A stretch of DNA of 14,573 nucleotides from the NCBI GenBank assembly GCA_031255315.1, contig JAIRSS010000104.1, positions 1-14,573 on the forward strand, read 5' to 3'. Positions 1 to 7,315 of this stretch are shown in pieces. This stretch comes from Spirochaetaceae bacterium (GTDB taxonomy: Bacteria; Spirochaetota; Spirochaetia; Treponematales; Breznakiellaceae). The notes under the pieces were generated by a model. The model was not told the DNA's origin. It ran no database searches and saw nothing but the letters and a program-made list of their open reading frames with translations. Made by a program: the position numbers and the translations under genes. Within the stretch, counting starts at the first letter, position 1. Each line of letters opens with the position of its first letter.

Positions 1-2208
1 CAGGTCTGGTGGCGGATTATAGCCGGAACCGGCGAGGGGCTTTACGGGATAAACCGCTACGGCGCGGTAAGCCCCCTCTGGACTGGCGGCGGCGTCAGCA
101 AGATAGTCAGAACCAGAGATTTCTGGGCTGTATTGAGCGATCAGGGGGTTTGGGTTTCTCCGGATCTTATTCAATGGGAAAGCCGGAACAACGGGCTCCC
201 GGAAAAAACCATAAAAGTTTACGATGAGGGGAAAAAATCTTTTATCACCGTCATTCAGGAACTCAAGGACCTGGAGGTGAATCCCGCAAATCCGGATATT
301 ATGGTATGCGCCACCAAGGAAGCGGTGTTTCTCACTAGAGATCAGGGGCGTTCCTGGAAGAGCCTGGGGTTTCCCTCCTACCGGACCAACGGCGTCAAGG
401 CGGTGGCGGCGGCGAATCTGCCGGACCTCACGATATTTATTTCCCACAGTATCTACGGAGTCCACTATTTGAAAGCCGACGCGCCGGGCGCCGGGTGGAC
501 GGAGTTGATCGATGGTCTGGAAAAACTCGAAACCACCGGCAACCCCGACGAGGTGTCGGATATTGTTGCGGCGGTGATCCAATCAGACGGCGAAAATTCC
601 CCGCCCCGGGTTGAGCTCTACGCCGCCCAAACCTTCCGCCGCCGCATCTACCGGCTCGACTGGGAACGAAAGCGGTTTATCCGGGTATGGTCGGACGCCT
701 CGGACTTTGGCGCGGTGGATTCCCTGGACATTGACCCGGACGCTCTGCGTTTTGTCCAGGAAGGTACGGTCATGGAGATACGCCGCAATGCGGCCCTCCG
801 GGCGGGCGAAGCGGATGGGAATTCCCAGATGATTCGGTCCCGGCCTGACCTTATCGAGGCGGCGCAAACTTTGACGAGACGAGGAATTCCCGTTCATTGT
901 ATGGTTGTCCCGGAAAACAGCCTCTACCCCGGTTCGGAACTGGTAACCCTTTCGGAGCTTTGGCTGCTCGACGTGTTCCCGCGGAACGAGGGCCTCCACT
1001 GGGAGGACAATGCCGACAGCCGTCCATCCGCGCGCTTCGCCGGGGACGAACGGAGAACCCGCGCGGCAAACCGGGAAGGCCTGTATCTTCCAGTGAATCA
1101 CGCCATGGACAGCCAGTCCCTCAAGCCCTATCTGGACATCATCGAAAACCGGAAACTGAACATGGTGGTCATTGATATGAAAGATGATTACGGCCGCCTC
1201 AGGTTCAGCCCGGTAAACCCCGCCATTGCGGAAAAAGGCCGGGTCTTTCGTCCGGTGGACCTGGACGTATTCCTCGAAACCATGAAAGAGCGCGGCATAT
1301 ATACCGCCGCCCGCGTGGTGGTCTTCAAAGATCCGGAACTGGCCCGGAAAGAAGGCGGTAAATTCGCGGTCTGGAACGGCCGTACCAACCGGCCCTGGAA
1401 AGGCTATTACGACAGCCGGCGGCTCAAAACGCCGGAAGGCCGGAAGCCGTCGAATTTGCAGGAAATCTTTCCCGCCGGCGATCCCGCCTACGAGATAGTC
1501 CGCACCTACTACGATGAAGAGTGGGTGGACCCCTACGCCGAGGAGGTCTGGGACTATATCGCCGCGGTGGGACAGGAACTGCATGAGCGGGGGTTTGACG
1601 AGATTCAGTTTGACTACATCCGGTTCCCAACCGACGGGGACAACCTGGCCGACGCCCGGTACCGGTGGCGGGAAAACGGTATGGACATGGAAAGCGCTAT
1701 GCTCTCGTTCCTGCGCCATATCCGCGCCCGGATCAGCGCCCCGCTTTCCATTGATATATACGGGGCCAACGGTTGGTACCGGACCGGAGCGCGGACAGGC
1801 CAGGAGGTGGAGCTTTTGGCCCCCTATGTGGATGTGATCTGCCCTATGTATTACCCCAGCCACTTTGAGCAGAATTTCCTCGCCCAAAGACCGGCGGAAC
1901 TCCGGCCATACCGCATCTACTACCAGGGCACCCAACGTACCGCCCGTATCGCCCGTGGACAGATTGTTGTCCGGCCCTATGTGCAGGCGTTCTATCTCAA
2001 TGTTTCCTACGACCGGACGTATTACAACGCCGATTACGTATTCAGGGAAGTCGAAGGGGTCCGGGACGCCGGCGATGGAGGGCTCACCTACTGGAACAAT
2101 TCGGGCCGCTACGACGACATTCCCGCGCCAATTCAGGACGCGGGGGACGGGGGACCCAAAGCAGTACACCCAGAAACCAGTGCGTCCCTCCCTCCAGGGG
2201 ATTCTTAG
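1..2208 (+). CDS. Putative glycoside hydrolase, DUF4015 type, with BNR-like N-terminal region (5' truncated by window)
   Basis: The frame is open from the first base, and the residues before the first possible start (TTG at 133) read as normal protein (TGEGLYGINRYG, then WTGGGVSKI). The gene therefore begins upstream and 735 codons are visible. Roughly residues 1-150 contain BNR/sortilin-like pieces such as FLTRDQGRSWKSL, where an Asp-x-Gly-x-Ser-Trp turn is typical of beta-propeller repeats. From about residue 358 to 710 the protein matches my picture of the DUF4015 putative glycosyl hydrolase family (TIM-barrel fold): GLYLPVNHAM, LNMVVIDMKDDYG, and FDEIQFDYIRFP with FDYIRF at residues 537-542. 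The Asp in FDYIRF is a candidate catalytic residue. Substrate is unknown, and cell-surface or periplasmic location cannot be judged without the N-terminus. The last ~30 residues form a Pro/Gly/Asp-rich tail in which DAGDGG occurs a second time. The neighbours do not indicate its role. Confidence 0.8.
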   Translation, partial: QVWWRIIAGTGEGLYGINRYGAVSPLWTGGGVSKIVRTRDFWAVLSDQGVWVSPDLIQWESRNNGLPEKTIKVYDEGKKSFITVIQELKDLEVNPANPDIMVCATKEAVFLTRDQGRSWKSLGFPSYRTNGVKAVAAANLPDLTIFISHSIYGVHYLKADAPGAGWTELIDGLEKLETTGNPDEVSDIVAAVIQSDGENSPPRVELYAAQTFRRRIYRLDWERKRFIRVWSDASDFGAVDSLDIDPDALRFVQEGTVMEIRRNAALRAGEADGNSQMIRSRPDLIEAAQTLTRRGIPVHCMVVPENSLYPGSELVTLSELWLLDVFPRNEGLHWEDNADSRPSARFAGDERRTRAANREGLYLPVNHAMDSQSLKPYLDIIENRKLNMVVIDMKDDYGRLRFSPVNPAIAEKGRVFRPVDLDVFLETMKERGIYTAARVVVFKDPELARKEGGKFAVWNGRTNRPWKGYYDSRRLKTPEGRKPSNLQEIFPAGDPAYEIVRTYYDEEWVDPYAEEVWDYIAAVGQELHERGFDEIQFDYIRFPTDGDNLADARYRWRENGMDMESAMLSFLRHIRARISAPLSIDIYGANGWYRTGARTGQEVELLAPYVDVICPMYYPSHFEQNFLAQRPAELRPYRIYYQGTQRTARIARGQIVVRPYVQAFYLNVSYDRTYYNADYVFREVEGVRDAGDGGLTYWNNSGRYDDIPAPIQDAGDGGPKAVHPETSASLPPGDS

Positions 2209-2226
2209 AACCTGCGGTAGTTAGAG

Positions 2227-2270
2227 GCTGAGGCTGTTCCAAACCGGCAAACGCTTGGAACAGCCTCAGC
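2227..2270. repeat. Perfect 16-bp inverted repeat (GAGGCTGTTCCAA type), possible terminator of the upstream gene
   Basis: The arms at 2227-2242 and 2255-2270 are exact reverse complements (GCTGAGGCTGTTCCAA) around a 12-nt loop. It starts 19 nt after the glycoside hydrolase stop codon, so it could end that transcript, but it is followed by TAAAATCG and not a T-run. The same TTGGAACAGCCTC core (13 nt) recurs at 7260-7272, so this may be one member of a dispersed palindromic repeat family. Confidence 0.6.
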
Positions 2271-2646
2271 TAAAATCGAACATCTCATCATGTTCCGGCG
2301 AAAGTATAAAAATGAGGCTCAAACCGCAAAATTTGATGTTGTGAAACGGAGACCGGGTCTCAAAGAGTCGAAATCAAGATGAGAGGAGCGGCGGGCGAGG
2401 CTGGCAGTTTGCGTGAAGGCGTTGCCGGGAAGGGCGAAACAAATCGAACGTCCGCGTGACACCCTTTGCCCCGCGGCCCAAAAAGTTAAACTCCACAAAT
2501 TTGCCCCTAAAAATCATCCCCAATGCCCTGATAGTCCAAACGCTGAAATTACCATAAACTACAAGCTATGAATCAAAAACAGTCCGGGGTGAATATCGCG
2601 GAACGCTGCCGGGGACGGCAGGGGAACACCGGAAACTGACGGCATA
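2271..2646. other. Non-coding stretch with small inverted repeats, upstream of the DeoR gene
   Basis: I see no supportable gene here on either strand. Visible structures are a perfect 6-bp inverted repeat GAACAT/ATGTTC at 2278-2295, a 13-nt palindrome GAGACC-G-GGTCTC at 2349-2361, and a GC-rich hairpin at 2606-2621. It could hold the DeoR promoter, a small RNA or a dispersed repeat. I could not place a convincing -35/-10 pair. TAAAAATCA at 2508-2516 matches nine bases of the 14-nt repeat in the transporter promoter (opposite orientation); one such match could be chance. Confidence 0.4.
2606..2621 (+). promoter_or_regulatory. Leader hairpin upstream of the DeoR gene
   Basis: CTGCCG (2606-2611) and CGGCAG (2616-2621) pair perfectly around the loop GGGA, ending 25 nt before the DeoR start codon. 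If transcribed it would form a stable 6-bp GC-rich stem in the mRNA leader. Because it is a palindrome it could also be a protein-binding site. The function is a guess. Confidence 0.35.
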
Positions 2647-3417
2647 ATGAAAAAGTCGTTTGCGCAGGAACGCCGAAACCTCATCGTCGCAATGGTAAAC
2701 CGTAACGGGCAGGTCCGGGTAAAGGATTTAAGCGAACAGTTCAATGTAACAGAGGACTGTATCCGCAAGGACCTTGCTATTCTTGAGAAAGAAGCCCAAC
2801 TGAGCAGACTTTATGGAGGAGCAGTAAAAGTACGAATCAATCCTCACGAGTTCAATGTTGCCCAAAGGCTTGATAAAAATACCGAAATAAAGCGTCAAAT
2901 CGCGGTTAAAGCCCTTTCCTTCATAAACGACGGGGACACGGTCTTTCTTGATATATCCACCAGTAACGCCCAGCTTTCCCGGCTTATCGCGGAGTCTAAT
3001 TTAAAGATAACCGTGGTTACCAATATGGTAGAAGTGATGCTTAACCTCAGTACACCCAGCCCGGCGAACCTTATCCTTATCGGCGGTTCTTTCAGTCCTG
3101 GCAAGGACGGGTTTATCGGCGCTATGTCCATTACCGCCCTTGAACCATTCCGGTTTGATCTGGCCTTTATGGGAGTGGTTGGGGTAGACCTGTATGGCAA
3201 CCGGGTGGAAACCTACCTTATTGATGACGGGCTGACAAAAAAAGCGGTCATGCACTCAAGCCGGAAAAAGTATATGTTGCTGGAAACCCAAAAATTCAAC
3301 AATACCGCTCCCTACAAATATGCCCGTATAGATGATTTTACGGGAATTATAAGCGAAGGGCCGCTTCCTGAAAGCGTTGCCAAAGCCTTAGAACAATATA
3401 AGATTGAGGTAATCTGA
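2647..3417 (+). CDS. DeoR-family transcriptional regulator
   Basis: This 256-residue protein has the usual length and order of DeoR-type sugar regulators. The N-terminal winged helix-turn-helix covers about residues 5-60 (RVKDLSEQFNVTEDCIRKDL, then LSRLYGGAV at its end). The C-terminal sugar-phosphate sensor domain covers about 75-235, with VFLDIS beginning the phosphate-binding loop near Asp102, then LIGGSF and GVVGVDLYGNRVE. Such proteins normally repress catabolic operons and release DNA when a phosphorylated sugar binds. ATG 2647 is the first start codon after an in-frame stop at 2590-2592; the ribosome site is weak (GGAAA about 11 nt upstream). It is convergent with the adjacent sugar importer operon, so control of the importer and the divergent glycyl radical operon is likely but inferred. 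Confidence 0.9.
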   Translation: MKKSFAQERRNLIVAMVNRNGQVRVKDLSEQFNVTEDCIRKDLAILEKEAQLSRLYGGAVKVRINPHEFNVAQRLDKNTEIKRQIAVKALSFINDGDTVFLDISTSNAQLSRLIAESNLKITVVTNMVEVMLNLSTPSPANLILIGGSFSPGKDGFIGAMSITALEPFRFDLAFMGVVGVDLYGNRVETYLIDDGLTKKAVMHSSRKKYMLLETQKFNNTAPYKYARIDDFTGIISEGPLPESVAKALEQYKIEVI

Positions 3418-3454
3418 TGCCCGCCGTATCTTATTGGGGACCTGTAGATTTTTT

Positions 3455-3481
3455 GCTCAGGGGCATCGGCGGCCCCTGAGC
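3455..3481. terminator. Convergent-gene hairpin, possible bidirectional terminator
   Basis: GCTCAGGGGC (3455-3464) and GCCCCTGAGC (3472-3481) are perfect 10-bp arms around a 7-nt loop, between the ends of the DeoR gene and the importer operon. A T-run precedes the stem on the + strand, so neither direction has the U-tract of a canonical intrinsic terminator. The position between convergent genes is the main reason for the call. Confidence 0.5.
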
Positions 3482-3515
3482 GCGTCCCGATTAGGGGCTT
3501 CTGGATTAGAGGGTT

Positions 3516-4463
3516 CTATTTGATAGAATCGGCGTTTTCTTTAGTCGCAATAGTTACGCCGGTATCGGTAAGCCGGGGAACCGGTTTACCCGCCAGAAGA
3601 TCCACTGCGGCCTGTACCCCTTCATACCCCATTGTATAGGGGTTCTGAACCATGGAAGCCTGCATGACGCCTTGTTCAATCATCGTTTTAGTATCCGCAG
3701 TCCAGTCAAAGCCTACTACCTTAACGGCACCCGCCTTTCCTACTTGGTTAACCGCGTTGGCTACGCCGATGGAGGAATCTTCATTACAGCCGTAGAAACC
3801 CACCAGGTCGGGATTGGCGGTCATAAAGTCCAGACCATAGTTAAGCGCTTTAGTTTTATCGCCGTCTGAATATTGAGTACCCACGATAGTAATGCCGGGA
3901 TAGTTCTTCGCTATCTGATCTTTAAACTCGTTTTCCCGGGTCATCGTGGTACCGGCACCCGCCTGGGCGTTCATGATGGCAATCTTGCCTTGACCGCCGA
4001 TAAGTTGCGCCAGGGTATCCGCCGCGGTACGGGCGGCGGCACCGTTATCCGTAGCGAGAAACGTATCGTACTGATCGGTATTGGCTCCGGCGTCTACAAG
4101 AACCACTTTGATGCCTGCTTTATGGGCCTTTTCAATACCGGGAACCAGCGCGTCGGCATGAAGCGGCGCCAGCATAATTACCTGAGCCTGTTTGGTAATA
4201 GCGTCTTCCACCATCTGTAATTGAATCGACGCATCGGTTTTACCCGGAGGGGCGTTAAAGGTAAGTTCAACATTCCCCAATTCTCTGACCTTGTCCTCCG
4301 CGCCGTTACGCAGCTTGATCCAGTGTTCATTAACCGAATCCATGGTGATCAGCGTAATTCTGATCTTGCCGCTCGACTGCTGTTGGCCGCCGCCGGCCCA
4401 GAGAAACGGAATACCCGCAACCGCGGCAATAAGCGCCGCAAAAAAAATTACTTTCTTATTCAT
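3516..4463 (-). CDS. Sugar ABC transporter periplasmic substrate-binding protein (ribose/rhizopine type)
   Basis: This 315-residue protein begins with a Lys-Lys charged end, a hydrophobic stretch (about residues 5-22) and LWAGGGQQ, a signal peptide with a probable cleavage after Trp-Ala. There is no lipobox cysteine. The rest is a type I periplasmic-binding fold (Peripla_BP_4 family): ITLITMDSVNEHW at the start of lobe one, then DAITKQAQVIMLAPLHADAL, FLATDNGAAARTAADTL, GFYGCNEDSSIGVANAV and VVGFDWTADT. Family members bind monosaccharides or polyols outside the inner membrane and hand them to the permease. AGGAGG lies 7 nt before ATG 4463, which fixes the start and predicts strong translation. 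It is the last gene of the operon. The bound ligand cannot be deduced. Confidence 0.92.
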   Translation of the reverse strand: MNKKVIFFAALIAAVAGIPFLWAGGGQQQSSGKIRITLITMDSVNEHWIKLRNGAEDKVRELGNVELTFNAPPGKTDASIQLQMVEDAITKQAQVIMLAPLHADALVPGIEKAHKAGIKVVLVDAGANTDQYDTFLATDNGAAARTAADTLAQLIGGQGKIAIMNAQAGAGTTMTRENEFKDQIAKNYPGITIVGTQYSDGDKTKALNYGLDFMTANPDLVGFYGCNEDSSIGVANAVNQVGKAGAVKVVGFDWTADTKTMIEQGVMQASMVQNPYTMGYEGVQAAVDLLAGKPVPRLTDTGVTIATKENADSIK

Positions 4464-4489
4464 AAGAAAGCCTCCTCATATATGCTCAA

Positions 4490-4503
4490 CCTTCATACGA
4501 AGG
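4490..4503 (-). promoter_or_regulatory. Small intercistronic hairpin between permease and binding-protein genes
   Basis: CCTTC (4490-4494) and GAAGG (4499-4503) form a 5-bp stem with a 4-nt loop in the 52-nt gap, just upstream of the strong ribosome site of the binding-protein gene. Intercistronic hairpins in such operons can protect the downstream message and raise binding-protein levels. That role is inferred and the stem is short. Confidence 0.3.
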
Positions 4504-4515
4504 CTTACTTCCGGG

Positions 4516-5499
4516 TTAATCCCCTTTGCGCTGTACCTTATCAAGAAAGACTGACGTAACAATAACCACGCCGATAACGATCTTCTGGATGAAAGGCGAT
4601 ACTCCTATCAGATTAAGGCCGTTCCGTAAGACGCCGATAATAAATGCCCCAATAAAGGTACCCGCGACAGCCCCTTCCCCGCCCATGGTGCTTGTCCCAC
4701 CTATAACCGATGAAGCCACCGCGTCAAGTTCGTACCCGTCTCCTGCTGTAGGCTGGGCTGAAATAATCCGGGCCGCCATGATAAGCCCCGCCATAGCCGC
4801 CAGAATTCCGGAAAAAATATACACGGTCATCAGCGTGCGTTTGGTGTTAACGCCGGACAGCCGCGCAGCCTCGTAGTTGCTGCCGGTAGCATAGATATGA
4901 CGCCCCAGTTTGGTTTTTGCCAAGATAAATCCAAAAAACACGGTTAAGAGGATCATCGAAATAACCGCGTTGGGAATACCCAGGGTGCTGTCGGTACCCC
5001 AGGCGGTAAAGGATTTGGGCAGATTACTCACCGGGATGGCCCCGGTAACGGTCAGCGCGATGCCCCGGCAAATCGTCATCAATCCAAGGGTGGCAATAAA
5101 CGGGGGAATTTTCGCGTAGGCAATCAGCGCGCCGGAAGCCGCCCCCGAAGCGGCGCCGGTAATAAGGCCTACAAGAATAGCCGCGGGTACGGGGATGTTT
5201 GCCCTCATACATAAAGCGGTTAACATCCCCGCCAGGGCCATATTTGATCCTATTGCAAGATCAATGCCTCCGGTGATAAGCACATAGGTCTGCCCAATGG
5301 CGATGATAGCGATAACCGCAGTCTGAGTGGCTACGGTGAGCAGATTATTCACCGAGAAAAAATAGGGGCTCCGCAGCGAAAACGTCAGGCCCAGCAGGAA
5401 AAGACCTGTGAAGGTCGAAAGCAGTTGTTTTTGCGAACTGGATGCGTTTATTTTGGCTTTTAGTTTCGTAATTTTTTCCGGCAGTAACAAAAATCTCAT
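4516..5499 (-). CDS. Sugar ABC transporter permease (RbsC-like)
   Basis: This inner-membrane permease of the BPD_transp_2 family has 327 residues, the usual length. About eight to ten hydrophobic segments are visible, with the family-typical ITGGIDLAIGSNMALAG in the first third, and VNTKRTLMTVYIFSGILAAMAG and VASSVIGGTSTMGGEGAVAG in the second half. It forms the sugar channel with the ATPase encoded just before it. The start is best placed at ATG 5499: GGAGG lies 6 nt upstream, and the stop of the ATPase gene overlaps it by one base (TGATG). A TTG one codon earlier (5502) would sit only 3 nt from the ribosome site. The overlap indicates translational coupling. Substrate is not readable from the permease. 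Confidence 0.93.
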   Translation of the reverse strand: MRFLLLPEKITKLKAKINASSSQKQLLSTFTGLFLLGLTFSLRSPYFFSVNNLLTVATQTAVIAIIAIGQTYVLITGGIDLAIGSNMALAGMLTALCMRANIPVPAAILVGLITGAASGAASGALIAYAKIPPFIATLGLMTICRGIALTVTGAIPVSNLPKSFTAWGTDSTLGIPNAVISMILLTVFFGFILAKTKLGRHIYATGSNYEAARLSGVNTKRTLMTVYIFSGILAAMAGLIMAARIISAQPTAGDGYELDAVASSVIGGTSTMGGEGAVAGTFIGAFIIGVLRNGLNLIGVSPFIQKIVIGVVIVTSVFLDKVQRKGD

Positions 5500-7046
5500 C
5501 AAAACCCTCCGTTATTTGATTCTTCGACGCTATTCTCCGCTTCGTCCGCCATGTTGTACCGGGTAGCGTAGCGAAGTATTTCTTCCTGATTGGTTTTTCG
5601 AGCGTCAAGATTGGCCGTAATCCGCCCGTTGCACATCACGATGATCCGGTCCGCCATGCCCAGTACCTCCGGCAATTCCGAAGACACAAACATAACGCCG
5701 ATCCCGCTGCGTTTTAAATCATTGATAATAGTGTAAATTTCTATCTTGCTTGCCACATCAATACCACGGGTAGGTTCATCAAAAATCACGACCTTGGCGT
5801 CCCGCATAAGCCATTTGCCTACTACTATCTTTTGCTGATTGCCTCCTGAAAGGTTGCGGACATATTGCTCTATGCCCGGCGTTTTTATTTTCAGGCTGCC
5901 CACCATGGCTTTCGCTTTTTCCTGTTCTATCTTTGGGGATACCACTCCCCAGCGGGCAACCAGATCGAGGCTGGGCAGCGTGATATTTTCTTTTACCGTC
6001 ATCTTGACGCAAAGGCCGTCAAGTTTACGGTCCTCAGGGGCGCAGAAAATTCCATGTTTAATGGCGTCTTGGGGAGTACGCACCCTAACCGTTTTGCCGT
6101 TCAGAATTATTTCGCCGGCGCTTGCCCGAACCGCCCCGGAAACAGCCCGGACGAGTTCGGTACGCCCCGCTCCCATAAGCCCCGCAAAGGCGAGTATCTC
6201 CCCCCGGTACAGATCAAATGAAACGTTTTTAAGACCCGGTCCGCGGGAATCGGACAGATTTTTGACCTCCAGTATCTTTTCCCCGCGGTGCGTTTCGATA
6301 CGGGGGAACTTTTCCGTGAGGGTCCGGCCTACCATCAAGCTGATAATTTCATCAAGGTTCGTTTCCGTAAAGTTCAGGGTTGTTATATACTGACCGTCCC
6401 GCATGATGGTAAGCCGGTCAACAATACGGGAAAGCTCTTCAAGCCGGTGGGAAATATAAATAATCCCTTTCCCTTCGGCCTTGAGCATGGAGATAACCTT
6501 GAAAAGATCCTCAATCTCTTTTTCCGTTAAAGCCGACGTAGGTTCATCCATGATGATGATATTGGCATTCATTGAAAGGGTCTTACAAATTTCAACCATC
6601 TGCCGCTTGGAAACAGGGAGTTCCCGGGTCAGAACATGAGGCTCAATATCCATGTTGAGTGTTTTAAGGTATTTTTTTGCTTCCTCATTTTGCCGTTTCT
6701 TGTCCAGAAACGGACCGGAGGTACATTCCCGGTTCAAAAAGATGTTTTCCGCCACCGTCAAATGGGGACAAAGGTTCAGTTCCTGATGGATGATCCCCAC
6801 TCCCAGCGCCTGGGCGGAATGGGGCGTCAGGTTCCCCGCAATTTTAGCGCCGTTGATAGTCAAAGCCCCGGAATCGCGGCTATACACGCCTGAAATAATC
6901 TTCATCAAGGTTGATTTACCAGCGCCGTTCTCTCCTAAAAGCGCGTGTACCTCTCCTGACCGAAGATCGAAATGTACATCCTTCAGGGCCGAAACCCCGG
7001 CAAATGACTTATTGATACGTTCAACCCGCACAAGTTCAACGGCCAT
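5499..7046 (-). CDS. Sugar ABC transporter ATP-binding protein, two nucleotide-binding domains (RbsA/MglA-like)
   Basis: This 515-residue protein has two ABC domains in tandem, as in the ribose/galactose importers. In the first domain, Walker A GENGAGKST is at residues 38-46, the signature is LPVSKRQMVEI and Walker B is IIIMDEPTSAL. In the second (from about residue 255), the P-loop is degenerate (GLMGAGRTEL, Arg in place of the catalytic Lys), while the signature LSGGNQQK and Walker B VVIFDEPTRGID are intact. This asymmetry is normal for the family. It energises sugar uptake from the cytoplasmic side. AAGGAG ends 5 nt before ATG 7046. It is the first gene of the operon, followed by permease and binding protein, the same order as E. 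coli rbsA-C-B. Transcription likely starts from the promoter at 7077-7105. Confidence 0.95.
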   Translation of the reverse strand: MAVELVRVERINKSFAGVSALKDVHFDLRSGEVHALLGENGAGKSTLMKIISGVYSRDSGALTINGAKIAGNLTPHSAQALGVGIIHQELNLCPHLTVAENIFLNRECTSGPFLDKKRQNEEAKKYLKTLNMDIEPHVLTRELPVSKRQMVEICKTLSMNANIIIMDEPTSALTEKEIEDLFKVISMLKAEGKGIIYISHRLEELSRIVDRLTIMRDGQYITTLNFTETNLDEIISLMVGRTLTEKFPRIETHRGEKILEVKNLSDSRGPGLKNVSFDLYRGEILAFAGLMGAGRTELVRAVSGAVRASAGEIILNGKTVRVRTPQDAIKHGIFCAPEDRKLDGLCVKMTVKENITLPSLDLVARWGVVSPKIEQEKAKAMVGSLKIKTPGIEQYVRNLSGGNQQKIVVGKWLMRDAKVVIFDEPTRGIDVASKIEIYTIINDLKRSGIGVMFVSSELPEVLGMADRIIVMCNGRITANLDARKTNQEEILRYATRYNMADEAENSVEESNNGGF

Positions 7047-7076
7047 AAAAACTCCTTGTTGATCGGTTGTGAATAC

Positions 7077-7105
7077 ATGATATTATTGATTTTTATTTAT
7101 GTCAA
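7077..7105 (-). promoter_or_regulatory. Sigma-70-type promoter of the sugar importer operon
   Basis: Read on the minus strand, TTGACA (7105-7100) matches the -35 consensus exactly. A 17-nt spacer separates it from TATCAT (7082-7077), five of six bases of the -10 consensus. Transcription would start near 7070, giving a leader of about 25 nt before ATG 7046. The 14-nt repeat 7084-7097 fills most of the spacer, where a bound repressor would block RNA polymerase. Confidence 0.75.
7084..7097 (+). promoter_or_regulatory. Candidate operator, copy 1 of 14-nt direct repeat
   Basis: TATTGATTTTTATT occurs here, inside the importer promoter spacer, and again at 7279-7292 just before the glycyl radical enzyme gene. 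This copy is embedded in a wider inverted repeat, ATATTATTG (7080-7088) with CAATAATAT (7113-7121). It is a plausible binding site for the DeoR regulator encoded next to the importer. The link to that protein is inferred. Confidence 0.5.
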
Positions 7106-7136
7106 TCGTAAACAATAATATATTTGCCCTGTGCGC

Positions 7137-7269
7137 CTGTTCCAAAACCACTCGAATGTGTGCTAAACGCGCCCGGTTTTGGAACAAAATTTGCAATTTT
7201 TCAGGCTAACCCTTGCAAAACCGCGTTTTTTGTACGGGTGCTGTTCCAAAACTGAAGTTTTGGAACAGC
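7137..7269. repeat. 133-bp segment bounded by CTGTTCCAAAAC inverted repeats, with two internal palindromes
   Basis: The ends CTGTTCCAAAAC (7137-7148) and GTTTTGGAACAG (7258-7269) are perfect 12-bp inverted repeats. Inside are two palindromes: TGTTCCAAAACC (7138-7149) with GGTTTTGGAACA (7175-7186), and GCTGTTCCAAAACT (7240-7253) with AGTTTTGGAACAGC (7256-7269) around a 2-nt loop. The core also appears at 2227-2270. No ORF of note and no target duplication are visible. It may be a dispersed palindromic or MITE-like repeat inserted into the divergent control region, or a pair of hairpins. Confidence 0.55.
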
Positions 7270-7278
7270 CTCGTTTTG

Positions 7279-7292
7279 TATTGATTTTTATT
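7279..7292 (+). promoter_or_regulatory. Candidate operator, copy 2 of 14-nt direct repeat
   Basis: TATTGATTTTTATT is identical to 7084-7097 and ends 23 nt before ATG 7316 of the glycyl radical enzyme. Its place close to the start of the divergent operon mirrors copy 1. I could not place a convincing promoter for this operon; weak -10-like GATAAA lies at 7297-7302. Joint control of both operons is inferred. Confidence 0.45.
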
Positions 7293-7315
7293 GTTTGATA
7301 AAGTATCTTGGGGAT

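Noticed and set aside
583..2169. 528-codon open frame on the minus strand
   Set aside because: It lies entirely antisense to the DUF4015 hydrolase, whose motifs are clear. The translation has no recognisable domain and reflects GC-rich codon bias.
133..2208. Start of the hydrolase gene at TTG 133
   Set aside because: The same frame is open to base 1 and reads as natural protein, so the gene is cut by the window edge and 133 is not its start.
3455..3481. Canonical rho-independent terminator
   Set aside because: The stem is strong, but the T-run is on the 5' side on the + strand, so neither direction has a U-tract after the stem. It is kept only as a possible bidirectional terminator.
7260..7302. 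Sigma-70 promoter for the glycyl radical operon
   Set aside because: Candidate -35 boxes (TTGGAA, TTTTGT) and -10 boxes (GATAAA, TATTGT) either have wrong spacing or leave almost no leader before ATG 7316, so I did not annotate one.
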